DNA of 64,000 bases from Flavobacterium sp. LHD-85 (GTDB taxonomy: Bacteria > Bacteroidota > Bacteroidia > Flavobacteriales > Flavobacteriaceae): contig NZ_JAVFVR010000010.1 in NCBI RefSeq assembly GCF_030929595.1, forward strand, positions 186,001 through 250,000, in the 5' to 3' direction. The notes under the pieces were generated by a model. That model did no database searches. It was not told the DNA's origin and was given only the letters and a program-made list of their open reading frames with translations. Made by a program: the position numbers and the translations under genes. The first letter of the stretch is position 1. Each line of letters begins with the position of its first letter. Shown in pieces: positions 1-8,491 of this stretch.

Positions 1-183
1 ATCAACGGGATATTCACCATATTTTAAAAAGGCTGCCGCTTCTGGAGATTTTGGAACGAAATCTGGAGTTGGAGAACTATTTTCAGTTTGTGCATTGAGT
101 TTTAAAGAGAAAATAATCAGTAGCATGAAATATGATGCTAAATTAAGTCTTTCTGCTTTTTTGTTAGGTTTTAAATGCTTCAT
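1..183 (-). CDS. Exported RHS-like repeat protein, N-terminal 61 residues only
   Basis: The reading frame starts at 183 and runs off the left edge, so only the N-terminus is visible. It has a basic start, a hydrophobic segment (FMLLIIFSLKLNAQ) ending in a typical Bacteroidetes signal-peptidase site, and then SPEAAAFLKYGEYPVD. That last stretch resembles the opening of large Bacteroidetes RHS/YD-repeat-like surface proteins (SPEaaaLgKYGdiPV). The gene starts 2 bases after the stop of the upstream T9SS gene, so the two are probably co-transcribed. Assignment to the RHS-like family rests on a short motif recalled from that family; the signal peptide is seen directly. Confidence 0.6.
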   Translation of the reverse strand, partial: MKHLKPNKKAERLNLASYFMLLIIFSLKLNAQTENSSPTPDFVPKSPEAAAFLKYGEYPVD

Positions 184-185
184 TT

Positions 186-1856
186 TTATTTACCCGTTAT
201 TCTTTTAATTACTTTAACCGATTCGGTTTTAACATCAGTTTTAATAACAATAATGTAGACCCCTTCTGCATACCTGCTTAAGTCTACTGGAACTGTTCTA
301 CTTGAGATTGCAAAACTCTGCAATGTGCGTCCTAAGATATCAACCACACTTGCTGTTCCTTGTTTATAATCATAGCCGATAATGACATTTGTATATGTTG
401 ACACCGGATTAGGAATAGCTTCTATACTTGCTTTGATTTTTTCTACTTTTGCTTTATCCTTTAACTTAACAACCCAAAAATCATTAGATCCAATATTAGA
501 ATTTTTATCTTTTGAAGAACCTGAATTTGAAGTCCCAGCCATAAGGTATCCGCCGTCTCTGGTTTCAATCAGTTTACGAAGGATGTCTTCGCCACCGCTT
601 CCGACGCTTTTATTCCATACTTCATCACCTTCTCCACTGATTTTTAAAGCTATGTAATCGTTTATGCCGTCTTTTTCTTTGGCAACCATTCCGACTGCTT
701 TCGATACTAAACTCCCTCCTCCCGATTTAGGACGTGAGTTGCGTGCATGTCCTCCAATTAAGTAAGTGTTATCATCATTTTCAACTAATGAGGTTAAAAT
801 ATCAACTTTACCAAAATCAAAAGTCTTACTCCATACTACTCCTCCTTCTTTATCCAATTTAAGAACCCAGTAATCTGTTCCATTGGCAACAATTCCACCT
901 TCCGTTGTCAATGCATTTGAGCTATTTGAGTTTCCCCCAAGAATATATCCTTCATCTTTGGTCTGATGAATTACATAAGGTTGGTCATCACCATCTCCGC
1001 CATAAGTTTTCTGCCACTGAATTACTCCTGTATCATTTATTTTCAAAACCCAATAATCGCCAACACCTTTATTTGTTTCTGTTTTATCACCCGAAACAGG
1101 AGAATTAGAATATCCTGCAAGAATATAACCATCATCCAAAGTCTGTTCCATACTTCTTAAAACATCAGAATATTGGCCTCCATAAGTTTTTTGCCATTGT
1201 AAAACACCTTCCTTGTCTAATTTGACAACCCAGTAATCCATGCTTCCTCTGCACTTTTCAGATTTAGAATATATATCTACCGCAAAAGAGGTTTCGTCTA
1301 GTTTTGAAGTTGAAATCGAATTTGGGCTTGAACTTGAAGATCCTCCAAGAATGTAACCGCCGTCTCTTGTCTGAAAAGCACATAGCAATTCATCCTGGCT
1401 ATTTCCACCTATAGTTCGCTGCCATTGTTCGTTTCCTGCTGCATTTAGTTTTACGACCCAGAAATCTGCAAGGCCTTTACAGTGGTCTTTTTTCTGAAAG
1501 CCCTTTGAAGAACTAGAAGTTCCGGCAAGAATAAATCCTCCGTCTCTAGTGTTTTTAATGCTTTGAAGAAAATCAAAGCCAGAGCCTCCAATACTTTTTT
1601 GCCAATCCAACTCTCCATTTTCTTTCATCTTCCAGACCCAAAAATCTAAGTCTCCATGATTATCATCATCCTTATTGCCAGTTTTATTTGAAAGCGAACT
1701 TCCAGCTAAAATGAAACCATAATCAGCTGTTGGTTGAGCATCAAAAAGATAATCAGCATGTGTGCCTCCATATGACTTTTCCCAAAGAATATCTTGAGAA
1801 TAAGCAATAAAAGGCAATGAAAAAAGTAGCAGTAGGTAAAGTATCCGCATATGCAT
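186..1856 (-). CDS. Exported seven-repeat protein with T9SS type A sorting domain
   Basis: I chose the start MHMRILYLLLLF at 1856 because a clean signal peptide ending in AYSQ begins there; a longer frame reaches 1907 but puts a polar tail before the signal. The mature part carries seven copies of a motif of the form T-x-DGG-Y-I-L-A-G-x-S, alternating with WV-V-K-L-D and W-Q-K-T-Y-G-G motifs, which fits a seven-bladed beta-propeller. The last about 75 residues (PNPVSTYTNVIIGYDY... GVYIIVIKT) are a T9SS type A C-terminal domain, so the protein is predicted to be exported through T9SS and attached to or released from the cell surface. The function of the propeller is unknown. It lies directly upstream of the RHS-like gene. 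Confidence 0.8.
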   Translation of the reverse strand: MHMRILYLLLLFSLPFIAYSQDILWEKSYGGTHADYLFDAQPTADYGFILAGSSLSNKTGNKDDDNHGDLDFWVWKMKENGELDWQKSIGGSGFDFLQSIKNTRDGGFILAGTSSSSKGFQKKDHCKGLADFWVVKLNAAGNEQWQRTIGGNSQDELLCAFQTRDGGYILGGSSSSSPNSISTSKLDETSFAVDIYSKSEKCRGSMDYWVVKLDKEGVLQWQKTYGGQYSDVLRSMEQTLDDGYILAGYSNSPVSGDKTETNKGVGDYWVLKINDTGVIQWQKTYGGDGDDQPYVIHQTKDEGYILGGNSNSSNALTTEGGIVANGTDYWVLKLDKEGGVVWSKTFDFGKVDILTSLVENDDNTYLIGGHARNSRPKSGGGSLVSKAVGMVAKEKDGINDYIALKISGEGDEVWNKSVGSGGEDILRKLIETRDGGYLMAGTSNSGSSKDKNSNIGSNDFWVVKLKDKAKVEKIKASIEAIPNPVSTYTNVIIGYDYKQGTASVVDILGRTLQSFAISSRTVPVDLSRYAEGVYIIVIKTDVKTESVKVIKRITGK

Positions 1857-2017
1857 TTTTTTTATAAATTTGAGGTTGTTACTATAATGCGGGCGAAAAT
1901 AATTCAATAAAATAACTTTTTATTACGTCTTTCCGTAAAGATTTAACCTTTGTTTAATTTTTAACAGTTTAACAATAGTAAAAAAAACTCTTTCTTTATA
2001 TCTATCAGTTACAAATA

Positions 2018-2025
2018 CAAATATA
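2018..2025 (-). promoter_or_regulatory. Candidate -7 box for the T9SS gene
   Basis: On the minus strand this reads TATATTTG, an exact match to the Bacteroidetes -7 consensus TAnnTTTG, about 160 bases upstream of the chosen start. No TTG lies at the ideal 17-23 base spacing (the nearest are at 13 and 25), so the call is weak. Confidence 0.3.
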
Positions 2026-2182
2026 AAGCATTGAAATACAATATCTTAAACAAAACAAAGAGATAGATAGTTTCATAAAAATTTATACAAAAAAAATATA
2101 AATTCTTCAACATTTTTTCTAGTTTTAAATTGAAAGATGAAATTGCAATTCTATTTCAAATCTTTATTGGTAATTTTACGAA

Positions 2183-2219
<37 letters not shown>

Positions 2220-2229
2220 AGCCAAAAAC

Positions 2230-2736
2230 ATGTATAAAAAAGCCCTTCAACCATTAATAGATAATTCTACAGTAATTCTAATTATGGGTACTATGGCGGG
2301 TGAACAATCTATTGCCAAGCAAGAATATTATGCAAACCGAGGAAACCTTTTCTGGAAAATTCTGTTTGCTATTTTTGAAGAAGAATTTAGCACTTCTTAT
2401 GAAGATCGGAAAGCACTGGTCAAAAAATATAACATTGGTCTTTGGAATGTTTTACAAAGCTGTAAAAGAGAAGGAAGCAGCGATGCTTCTATTACGGAAG
2501 AAACAATAAACGATTTTGAAAGTCTGCATGAACAGTTTCCAAATATCAAATATGTCTTTTTTGAAAGCAAAGCCGCAGCAAAATATTTTCAGAAACATAC
2601 TTTGCCACAAGAAGGAATAACATATATGACTCTTCCCTCTACAAGCGGACTAAATGCGGGTTTATCAACGGCAGAAAAAAAGATGCAATGGAAAGCCGTA
2701 TCACAAATAGCACTTTCAAAAAAAATACAAAAGTAA
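2230..2736 (+). CDS. DNA-deoxyinosine glycosylase (uracil-DNA glycosylase superfamily, family 6 type)
   Basis: A 168-residue protein of the size expected for hypoxanthine/deoxyinosine DNA glycosylases, which remove deaminated adenine from DNA in base excision repair. Motif 1 is seen as LIMGTMAGEQSIAKQEYYAN followed by RGNLFWKIL (residues 18-45); the Asn in NLFW (39) is the likely active-site residue. The block GLWNVLQSCKREGSSDASI and the motif 2-like LPSTSGLNAG (135-144) also fit. A longer frame begins at 2137 but would translate the GAAA repeat into a Lys/Arg/Glu stretch, so I chose the start at 2230. It is convergent with, and directly abuts, the next gene. The family is a confident call; substrate preference is inferred. 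Confidence 0.8.
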   Translation: MYKKALQPLIDNSTVILIMGTMAGEQSIAKQEYYANRGNLFWKILFAIFEEEFSTSYEDRKALVKKYNIGLWNVLQSCKREGSSDASITEETINDFESLHEQFPNIKYVFFESKAAAKYFQKHTLPQEGITYMTLPSTSGLNAGLSTAEKKMQWKAVSQIALSKKIQK

Positions 2737-2979
2737 TTATCTATTTCTCATAATGTAAAAAAGTATTTCTTCTTCTAATTCTCTCGACAGATTTTCAAAT
2801 TTCATTCTGCGTCGGAAATTTTTTTCACTTCTACCTTTATAAAGTTCTGTTTTAGCTGTACTTATACAATACGCATCACAAATAACTTTAAATTTTTCGT
2901 CGAGTATGTACAATTCTTTCATCGAGTCAAAGTATGCTGCAAACTTCACATTATACAATTCGTCAGGAATAGCGGCCAT
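2737..2979 (-). CDS. Small soluble protein of unknown function (80 residues)
   Basis: I do not recognise a named family. The protein is charged, with no signal or membrane segment. Its central part (LYILDEKFKVICDAYC) and C-terminal Glu-rich helix (SRELEEEILFYI) look alpha-helical and resemble small helical proteins found in many bacteria. It ends on the base after the glycosylase stop, tail to tail, with no room for a terminator. Normal codon use and a clean frame support it being real. Confidence 0.6.
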   Translation of the reverse strand: MAAIPDELYNVKFAAYFDSMKELYILDEKFKVICDAYCISTAKTELYKGRSEKNFRRRMKFENLSRELEEEILFYIMRNR

Positions 2980-3730
2980 AGGTTTAGGTGTATTTAAATT
3001 AATACTATAATTTACCTTAAAGGTTCATAATACAAATACTTAATTTTAAGCACTTAGAGTTTCAATTCGATCTTATCTCTACACATATCAAAAGACGGTG
3101 TCGATAAGGTTATTTAAAATTAAAATGAAAAACTTTAATCTTTTTGTTTGAACCACTTGAAATGGTTTCAGTTTATAATCTGAAACCAGAAATTATAAAA
3201 TGAACCCTGAGCCGTTAAAATGAAACATGCCTAATTTTAGATGTTTTTACATCATATATGCAAATCTGTACCTCATCATTGTTGGTTAGCATTTTGCAGT
3301 AAGCAGCACATTGCTATCCGATAATAAATAAGGAGATGTTTTAACCTTATTTACAAACTTGCATTATAATTCAGATATGTCAACAATGCTTCAACTGATT
3401 TTTGAAAGCCCTTTTTATGATTTTTTTGAAACTTTAAGTCTTAAAATTGTTAATTAACACAATAAATATAAAAACACGTAATACTACTTATAGTAATATT
3501 CCTATATATTAAATAAATTTACATCCCTTTTAATTACAAGCCACAATCATCAAAATATCTTTAATTCTGTTTTTAATGATGGTGCCAAAAATGAGTTTGT
3601 TAATTGATTAAAATTCTATCGAATGCCAAAAACAGTTTTATAAGAAGAAAAAATGTTATTATTTATTTTTCATTTCATATGTGCTACTAGAAAATAGTAC
3701 TGCATACAAAAGCAATAAACTACCCCAAAA
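2980..3730. other. 751-base intergenic region with two perfect hairpins
   Basis: No convincing gene is seen. Two perfect inverted repeats are present: GGTTTCAG/CTGAAACC at 3164-3187 (8-base stem, 8-base loop), overlapped by the alternative AACCA/TGGTT at 3151-3167; and TAAATAAGG/CCTTATTTA at 3325-3353 (9-base stem, 11-base loop). Neither is followed by a U-run, so they are not ordinary terminators; they may be operators or part of an untranslated RNA. The promoter of the eCIS regulator must lie here, but I cannot place it. Confidence 0.5.
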
Positions 3731-4591
3731 ATGCTCGAAAAAAAATCTATAGTAATTGGATGTGACGATATCGCCATACTGACTATGATATTAAGTGCAA
3801 TATCAATAGTGTCGGATTATACATTTTCGACAGTTTCAGTTTCACGAGGAGTCGATTTAAAAAACACCATAAACTCTTTAAATCCCGATCTGGTGATTTT
3901 AGGATTCAAACAAAACAAGCTTGTTTTAAACGATACTAATTTCAGTTCTGATAAAAGAGATATTCCAATCTTATATCTGACTCAAAATTATGAATGCGAA
4001 TCTTTATGCTGGTCAAAACAAAACATTGTTTTCACTTATCCCTATAATCAGATTCAGAATACCGATTTTTTAATCTATAGAATACGCTCTATTTTTCTCT
4101 TGAAAAAAACAGAATCACAAAATATGCCTGTCTCATCATTTGCTGAAGCGGCAATTCAGAAAAATGATTCTGATAAACTGAGCCATTATGTAATGGAATT
4201 GGATCAAAAGGTTGAAGTTCTCTTAAAAATAAAAGAACGTATTTCTTATCTCTACCCCAATGTTGATGACGCAACGAGAATTGAACTAATGTCTATTGTA
4301 AATTCTATTAAAACCGTTGCAAACGATAATAAACTTTGGGATGATTTTAAAATCTATTTTGAACAGTCAAATCCAAATTTTCTTCTGGCTCTTGCCAAAA
4401 AACATCCTTCTTTAAGTTCTAGAGATTTAAAATACTGCTGCTACATTAAAATGAATATGAGTAACAATGATATTACCAATCTTCTTGGCATCAATCAAGA
4501 TAGTGTTCGAACTCATAAATATCGTTTAAAAAAGAAACTTACGCTTAAAAAAGAAGATGATATCATTTCATACTTAAGAACGGTTTCTTAA
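3731..4591 (+). CDS. LuxR/NarL-like regulator with degenerate receiver domain, beside the eCIS
   Basis: The N-terminal about 120 residues have the strand and helix pattern of a response-regulator receiver (acidic pair D12-D13, then NPDLVILG). The position expected for the phospho-acceptor Asp holds Gly58, and the conserved Lys-Pro region reads TYPY, so phosphorylation is unlikely. A middle helical region (about 145-210) is followed by a C-terminal helix-turn-helix (LSSRDLKYCCYIKMNMSNND then ITNLLGINQDSVRTHKYRLK), typical of Bacteroidetes LuxR-like regulators. It lies 374 bases upstream of the first eCIS gene on the same strand, with a cluster of repeated boxes between them, so it is the likely regulator of the injection system. 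That role is inferred from position. Confidence 0.75.
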   Translation: MLEKKSIVIGCDDIAILTMILSAISIVSDYTFSTVSVSRGVDLKNTINSLNPDLVILGFKQNKLVLNDTNFSSDKRDIPILYLTQNYECESLCWSKQNIVFTYPYNQIQNTDFLIYRIRSIFLLKKTESQNMPVSSFAEAAIQKNDSDKLSHYVMELDQKVEVLLKIKERISYLYPNVDDATRIELMSIVNSIKTVANDNKLWDDFKIYFEQSNPNFLLALAKKHPSLSSRDLKYCCYIKMNMSNNDITNLLGINQDSVRTHKYRLKKKLTLKKEDDIISYLRTVS

Positions 4592-4787
4592 AATATCTTT
4601 CTTCATTTTCCCTTTCAAAAATTTGTATGCTTTCTTTTACCTCAGCATTACAAAAAACAATCTCATACTTTCATTTTTCTTTTCCATTCTCTTTTTTATT
4701 TCTGCAAATCTTATACTTATTCTGAAAATATTTCGACAACTATAACCATAATTTTTAGGGCTTTAAACAGCCATCTGCAACAAAGTA

Positions 4788-4853
4788 TAGACAAAAAAAA
4801 CTTTGTCTACATTTTGTCTATAAAAAACAGACAATCTCTTCTGGTTTTGTCTA
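4788..4853 (+). promoter_or_regulatory. Five TTTGTCTA-type boxes upstream of the eCIS operon
   Basis: Exact TTTGTCTA occurs at 4802-4809, 4813-4820 and 4846-4853, with starts spaced 11 and 33 bases apart, that is, close to whole helical turns. An exact inverted copy (TAGACAAA) lies at 4788-4795 and forms a perfect palindrome with the first box. A near copy in inverted orientation (CAGACAAT) lies at 4828-4835. This is a likely multi-site operator in the 374-base gap between the regulator and the first eCIS gene. The rest of the gap holds no gene, and I could not fix a -7 box (TAATTTTC at 4920-4927 is the nearest match). Confidence 0.6.
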
Positions 4854-4965
4854 CAAAAAGTGCATTGCAAATTTTTCGTACAAATCTAATTCTCAGCTAC
4901 TTTTACAAGTACCAATAGCTAATTTTCTAGTTATGGCACTTCATTAATTCAAAGAGTTAAATGCA

Positions 4966-5535
4966 ATGATCAATCAGGCACTTCAATTTACGAATAAATT
5001 ACTGGGACAGTTTTTAAAAAACCGTTTTGGTCTGACCGAAGACAAAACCGTCTTGAATTATCTCATTGAACCAAGCGGAACTTTGCCAAAAGCAAATCAG
5101 AACAAAGTGGTTTTGTCTCTTATAAATATTGAAAAAGAAACCAATCAGCCGTTTTATATTAGAAACCAGAAGTTAGAAAGCGGTAATTATTCGAATTTTA
5201 ATCCAACGGAAAGATATAATATAGACTTGCTCATAAGCAGCAATTTTGAGGATTACACCGAATCTTTAAAATTTTTGGATGCCATAATTGTCTTCTTTCA
5301 GATCAACAATTATATAGATGCTTCATCCTCCTCTTCTATTCCAGATGGTTTGAGCAGATTAGAATTCGAATACGAAAAGATCTCTTACCATCAGATGCAT
5401 AGTTTGTGGACGGCAATGGCCGCAAAATATCAGCCTTCGATTATCTATAAAATGAAACTGATAAAAGTTCAGGCGCACGAAACTATGGAAATCATACCGT
5501 CTGTAAAAAACACCAGTAATAACATTGTCAAATGA
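4966..5535 (+). CDS. eCIS cap / tube terminator protein, DUF4255 (Pvc16-like)
   Basis: A 189-residue protein matching the Pvc16 N-terminal family (DUF4255). It has an N-terminal helix (INQALQFTNKLLGQFL), then the strand pattern seen in tail terminators (VVLSLINIEKE; YNIDLLISSNF-DYTESLKFLDAIIVFFQ; LEFEYEKISYHQMHSLWTAM). In PVC, Afp and AlgoCIS this protein caps the distal end of sheath and tube and stops growth. It is the first gene of the structural operon, as in other Bacteroidetes eCIS, and it overlaps the next gene by 4 bases (ATGA). Confidence 0.85.
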   Translation: MINQALQFTNKLLGQFLKNRFGLTEDKTVLNYLIEPSGTLPKANQNKVVLSLINIEKETNQPFYIRNQKLESGNYSNFNPTERYNIDLLISSNFEDYTESLKFLDAIIVFFQINNYIDASSSSSIPDGLSRLEFEYEKISYHQMHSLWTAMAAKYQPSIIYKMKLIKVQAHETMEIIPSVKNTSNNIVK

Positions 5536-6353
5536 TACAGAGTAATTACATAAAGATTTTTAGCATTGCCGCCTATCATACTTTTTTTGATAACGGCAAA
5601 TGCAATTGTCTCCACTTTATACCGAATCATAAGACTGACAAAACATTAAAAAAATTCGGATTCAGAATGAATTCCGCTTCAAACGGATTCGATTTATATT
5701 CTAACACAAAAGCTTCGCTATCAGAATTATTAGATTATATTTCCAAAACTTCACAGCAAGATTATTTTGAGTTTGATATCAAATGCAGTAATCCAAATTT
5801 TATTCTCTTTACCACATTACCAATCAATTGGATTGGGGCTATTACATATTCGAGTCAAGATCCTAAAAACTTAAACAATAACGGTAAAATACTATTGAAC
5901 CAAACTTTAGAAAACAAACCGGTTTCTTCTCATTTTGGCCATTTAAAAATTTATTTCGAAGATATACTAACCGCCAATTCTCCACTTTTTGAAATAAACT
6001 TTACTGCAAGAGCCACGCAATGGCAATATTATTTTATCAATAAAAATGCTGTACAGCTCAATAATCCTTCAATTACCAAAAAAGAAAACATACAATTTGA
6101 CGGCCCTCAAAATGTGACGATTCAAACTGGAGAATCGGCATTATTGTTTACTTCCAATAAAACCTATATCACGCTTAGCGAAAAACCTAAATACAAATTT
6201 AATTTGGTAAGCAGTTCAGCATCTGCAAATCAGAATAATACAAAGCCCAAAGTAATTATAAAAGGACTTCCGTGTCCAGATGTGTCCCGAGTAGGAATTA
6301 TCGAAAATAGCGACCAAAATGAAGTCGCATCACCAATGTATATCTATTTATAA
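5532..6353 (+). CDS. eCIS-associated protein of unknown function, possible second cap or collar component
   Basis: I do not recognise a named family. The 273-residue protein has no signal or membrane segment and is rich in beta-strand-like alternation, with several aromatic clusters (TARATQWQYYFINKNAV). Its start overlaps the stop of the Pvc16-like gene by 4 bases, and it precedes the sheath gene, so it is translationally coupled to the cap. Algoriphagus eCIS encodes more than one cap-type protein, so a cap or collar role is plausible, but this is inference from position only. Confidence 0.55.
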   Translation: MIQSNYIKIFSIAAYHTFFDNGKCNCLHFIPNHKTDKTLKKFGFRMNSASNGFDLYSNTKASLSELLDYISKTSQQDYFEFDIKCSNPNFILFTTLPINWIGAITYSSQDPKNLNNNGKILLNQTLENKPVSSHFGHLKIYFEDILTANSPLFEINFTARATQWQYYFINKNAVQLNNPSITKKENIQFDGPQNVTIQTGESALLFTSNKTYITLSEKPKYKFNLVSSSASANQNNTKPKVIIKGLPCPDVSRVGIIENSDQNEVASPMYIYL

Positions 6354-6389
6354 AAAACTATTAAAAATGAACACTAAAAACTAAAATCA

Positions 6390-7967
6390 ATGAATTTATC
6401 TACCATTCAAACTCCTGGTGTTTACATTCAAGAATTAAATGCTTTTCCTAATTCAGTTGTTGGAGTTGCTACGGCTATACCAGCATTTATAGGGTACACA
6501 CCACAGGCCGCATACGAAGGAAAATCGTATACGAATGTGCCAGTAAAAATCACATCTTTTGCTGATTTTCAGGCTTTTTTCTGTTTGCCGGATCCACCTG
6601 CGCCAGCAAGTCCATCTAAGCAATACAGTCCTGAATACTATCTGGTCGCAGAAAAGAGTCAGCCCCTAAAGGGAGACTACATGCTAATTGCGGGAACGTA
6701 TTATTCAATTGTTCCAGATCCTAACACGGTTTATTATTTATACAATAGCGTAAGGCTGTTCTATGAAAATGGCGGTGGAGATGCTTATATTGTTTCTGTT
6801 GGTTCTTATGGCCCTCAATCGCAAAAAGCAGGAACTCCTGGCATTCCGGTTGTAAATCCAAATGTACAGCTGAATGATTTGACAAAAGGTCTTTCTCTAT
6901 TGTTAAATGAGCAGGAACCAACCATGTACATTTGTCCCGAAGCTACTTTGTTAAGCGTAGAAAACAATGGAACTCTAATGCAGTCCATGCTTCTTCAAGC
7001 TACACAAATGCAAACTGCAATGTGCTTGTTTGACATTATTGGCGGTGACGCTCCAGATCCTATTTTGTATACGGAGGATATTACCAATTTTAGAATGAAT
7101 ACAGGTTCTATGGGGTTAAACTACGGAATGGCGTATTATCCTTTTGTAGGAACTACCATAATGCAAACTTCTGACATTGATTATACTAATTTGTTTGGAG
7201 GAGATTTGAAACAGCTAGAAGCAGTTCTTAATCCGCCAAGTGCTCCTAACCCAGCCGCTGCATCAATTATTGCCAATATTCAAAGTCCATCAAGCACTTT
7301 GACTGTAACACAAAATCATAATGCATTGCTTATTGCCAGTCAAACTTACTCTCTGATGATTAAGCATATTTTGGCCGATGCCAATATTCTTCCGCCAAGT
7401 GGAGGTATGGCAGGAGTTATTACGACTGTAGATAATGCTGTTGGTCCATGGGAAGCTCCTGCAAACACTTCTTTTGTTGGCGTATCATCATTACCCATTT
7501 CTCTTTCTGAAAGCCAGCAAGCCAATTTAAACGTTGATGCCGTTTCTGGTAAATCGATTAACGCCATTAGAACATTTAATGGTCTAGGCATTTTAATCTG
7601 GGGATCAAGAACGCTAGACGGAAACAGCCAAGATTGGAGATATATTCCGGTGAGAAGAACCATGATCTTCTTAGAGCAATCTTGTAAACTGGCAGCTCAG
7701 GCTTATGTATTCCAGCCTAATGATAAAAACACTTGGGAAGCTGTAATCTCTATGATCAGCAGTTTTCTTAGTTCGATCTGGAAACAAGGAGGTTTACAGG
7801 GAGCTAGTGCTTCTGAAGCCTTTTCTGTAGCCTGCGGATTAGGTTCGACAATGACTGCAGATGACCTATTAAATGGTTTTATGAATGTAACTGTAAAAGT
7901 CGCGGTAGTTCACCCTGCCGAATTTATCGTTCTGACATTTCAACAGCAAATGGCGACTTCTAGTTAA
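6390..7967 (+). CDS. eCIS contractile sheath protein (Pvc2/3/4-like)
   Basis: A 525-residue tail sheath protein. The N-terminus has the hallmark TPGVYIQE (residues 8-15), followed by VVGVATAIPAFIGYT. The C-terminus (residues about 375-525) has the conserved sheath core: GKSINAIRTFNGLGILIWGSRTL, DWRYIPVRRTMIFLEQS, and the final strand NVTVKVAVVHPAEFIVLTF that exchanges with neighbouring subunits. PVC and Afp encode three sheath paralogues; this locus has one, as seen in AlgoCIS- and MAC-type systems. The sheath contracts to drive the tube. Confidence 0.93.
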   Translation: MNLSTIQTPGVYIQELNAFPNSVVGVATAIPAFIGYTPQAAYEGKSYTNVPVKITSFADFQAFFCLPDPPAPASPSKQYSPEYYLVAEKSQPLKGDYMLIAGTYYSIVPDPNTVYYLYNSVRLFYENGGGDAYIVSVGSYGPQSQKAGTPGIPVVNPNVQLNDLTKGLSLLLNEQEPTMYICPEATLLSVENNGTLMQSMLLQATQMQTAMCLFDIIGGDAPDPILYTEDITNFRMNTGSMGLNYGMAYYPFVGTTIMQTSDIDYTNLFGGDLKQLEAVLNPPSAPNPAAASIIANIQSPSSTLTVTQNHNALLIASQTYSLMIKHILADANILPPSGGMAGVITTVDNAVGPWEAPANTSFVGVSSLPISLSESQQANLNVDAVSGKSINAIRTFNGLGILIWGSRTLDGNSQDWRYIPVRRTMIFLEQSCKLAAQAYVFQPNDKNTWEAVISMISSFLSSIWKQGGLQGASASEAFSVACGLGSTMTADDLLNGFMNVTVKVAVVHPAEFIVLTFQQQMATSS

Positions 7968-8020
7968 CAGAATAAAGACTCTTATAAATCACGCAATTTT
8001 TAATTTAAAAATAAAATATT

Positions 8021-8491
8021 ATGCCAACAGATGACGGAAGCGTACAAGGCGCAACGTGGCCCATGCCAAAGTTTAGATTCGAAGTAGATCTTGGAACAGA
8101 ATTGACAAAAGTAGCTTTTCAGGAAGTTACAGGAATGGATGTCGAAAATCAAATTATAGAATATCGCAAAAGTAACAGTCCTCTTTTTTCTGTAGAAAAA
8201 ATGCCTGGCATTACCAAATATGGAAACGTAACGATGAAACGTGGAATTTTTGTAAACGATAATACTTTTTGGGATTGGCATCAGCAAGTCGTAATGAATA
8301 CGATTAAAAGAAGAACGGTTCTTATAAAGTTATTAGACGAAAAAGGTGGTGTTACCATGCAATGGACTTTAAACAATGCGTGGCCAACCAAAATTACCAG
8401 CACCGATTTAAAATCTGACGGTAACGAGGTTGCAGTAGATACTATAGAAATTGCACACGAACAACTGATCATTAAAAATGGCGGTAAGTAA
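8021..8491 (+). CDS. eCIS inner tube protein (Pvc1-like, gp19 family)
   Basis: A 156-residue tail tube protein of usual length. Family features are FRFEVDLGTELTKVAFQEVTGMD near the N-terminus, EYRKSNSPLFSVEKMPGITKYGNVTMKRG, and the C-terminal WTLNNAWPTKITSTDLKSDG ending in a strand with EIAHEQLII. Rings of this protein form the lumen in which cargo is carried. It overlaps the second tube gene by 14 bases. Confidence 0.92.
   Translation: MPTDDGSVQGATWPMPKFRFEVDLGTELTKVAFQEVTGMDVENQIIEYRKSNSPLFSVEKMPGITKYGNVTMKRGIFVNDNTFWDWHQQVVMNTIKRRTVLIKLLDEKGGVTMQWTLNNAWPTKITSTDLKSDGNEVAVDTIEIAHEQLIIKNGGK

Noticed and set aside
382..657. 91-codon plus-strand frame inside the T9SS gene
   Set aside because: Antisense shadow of a repeat-rich gene.
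1857..1907. 17-residue extension of the T9SS protein
   Set aside because: It would place a polar tail before a complete signal peptide.
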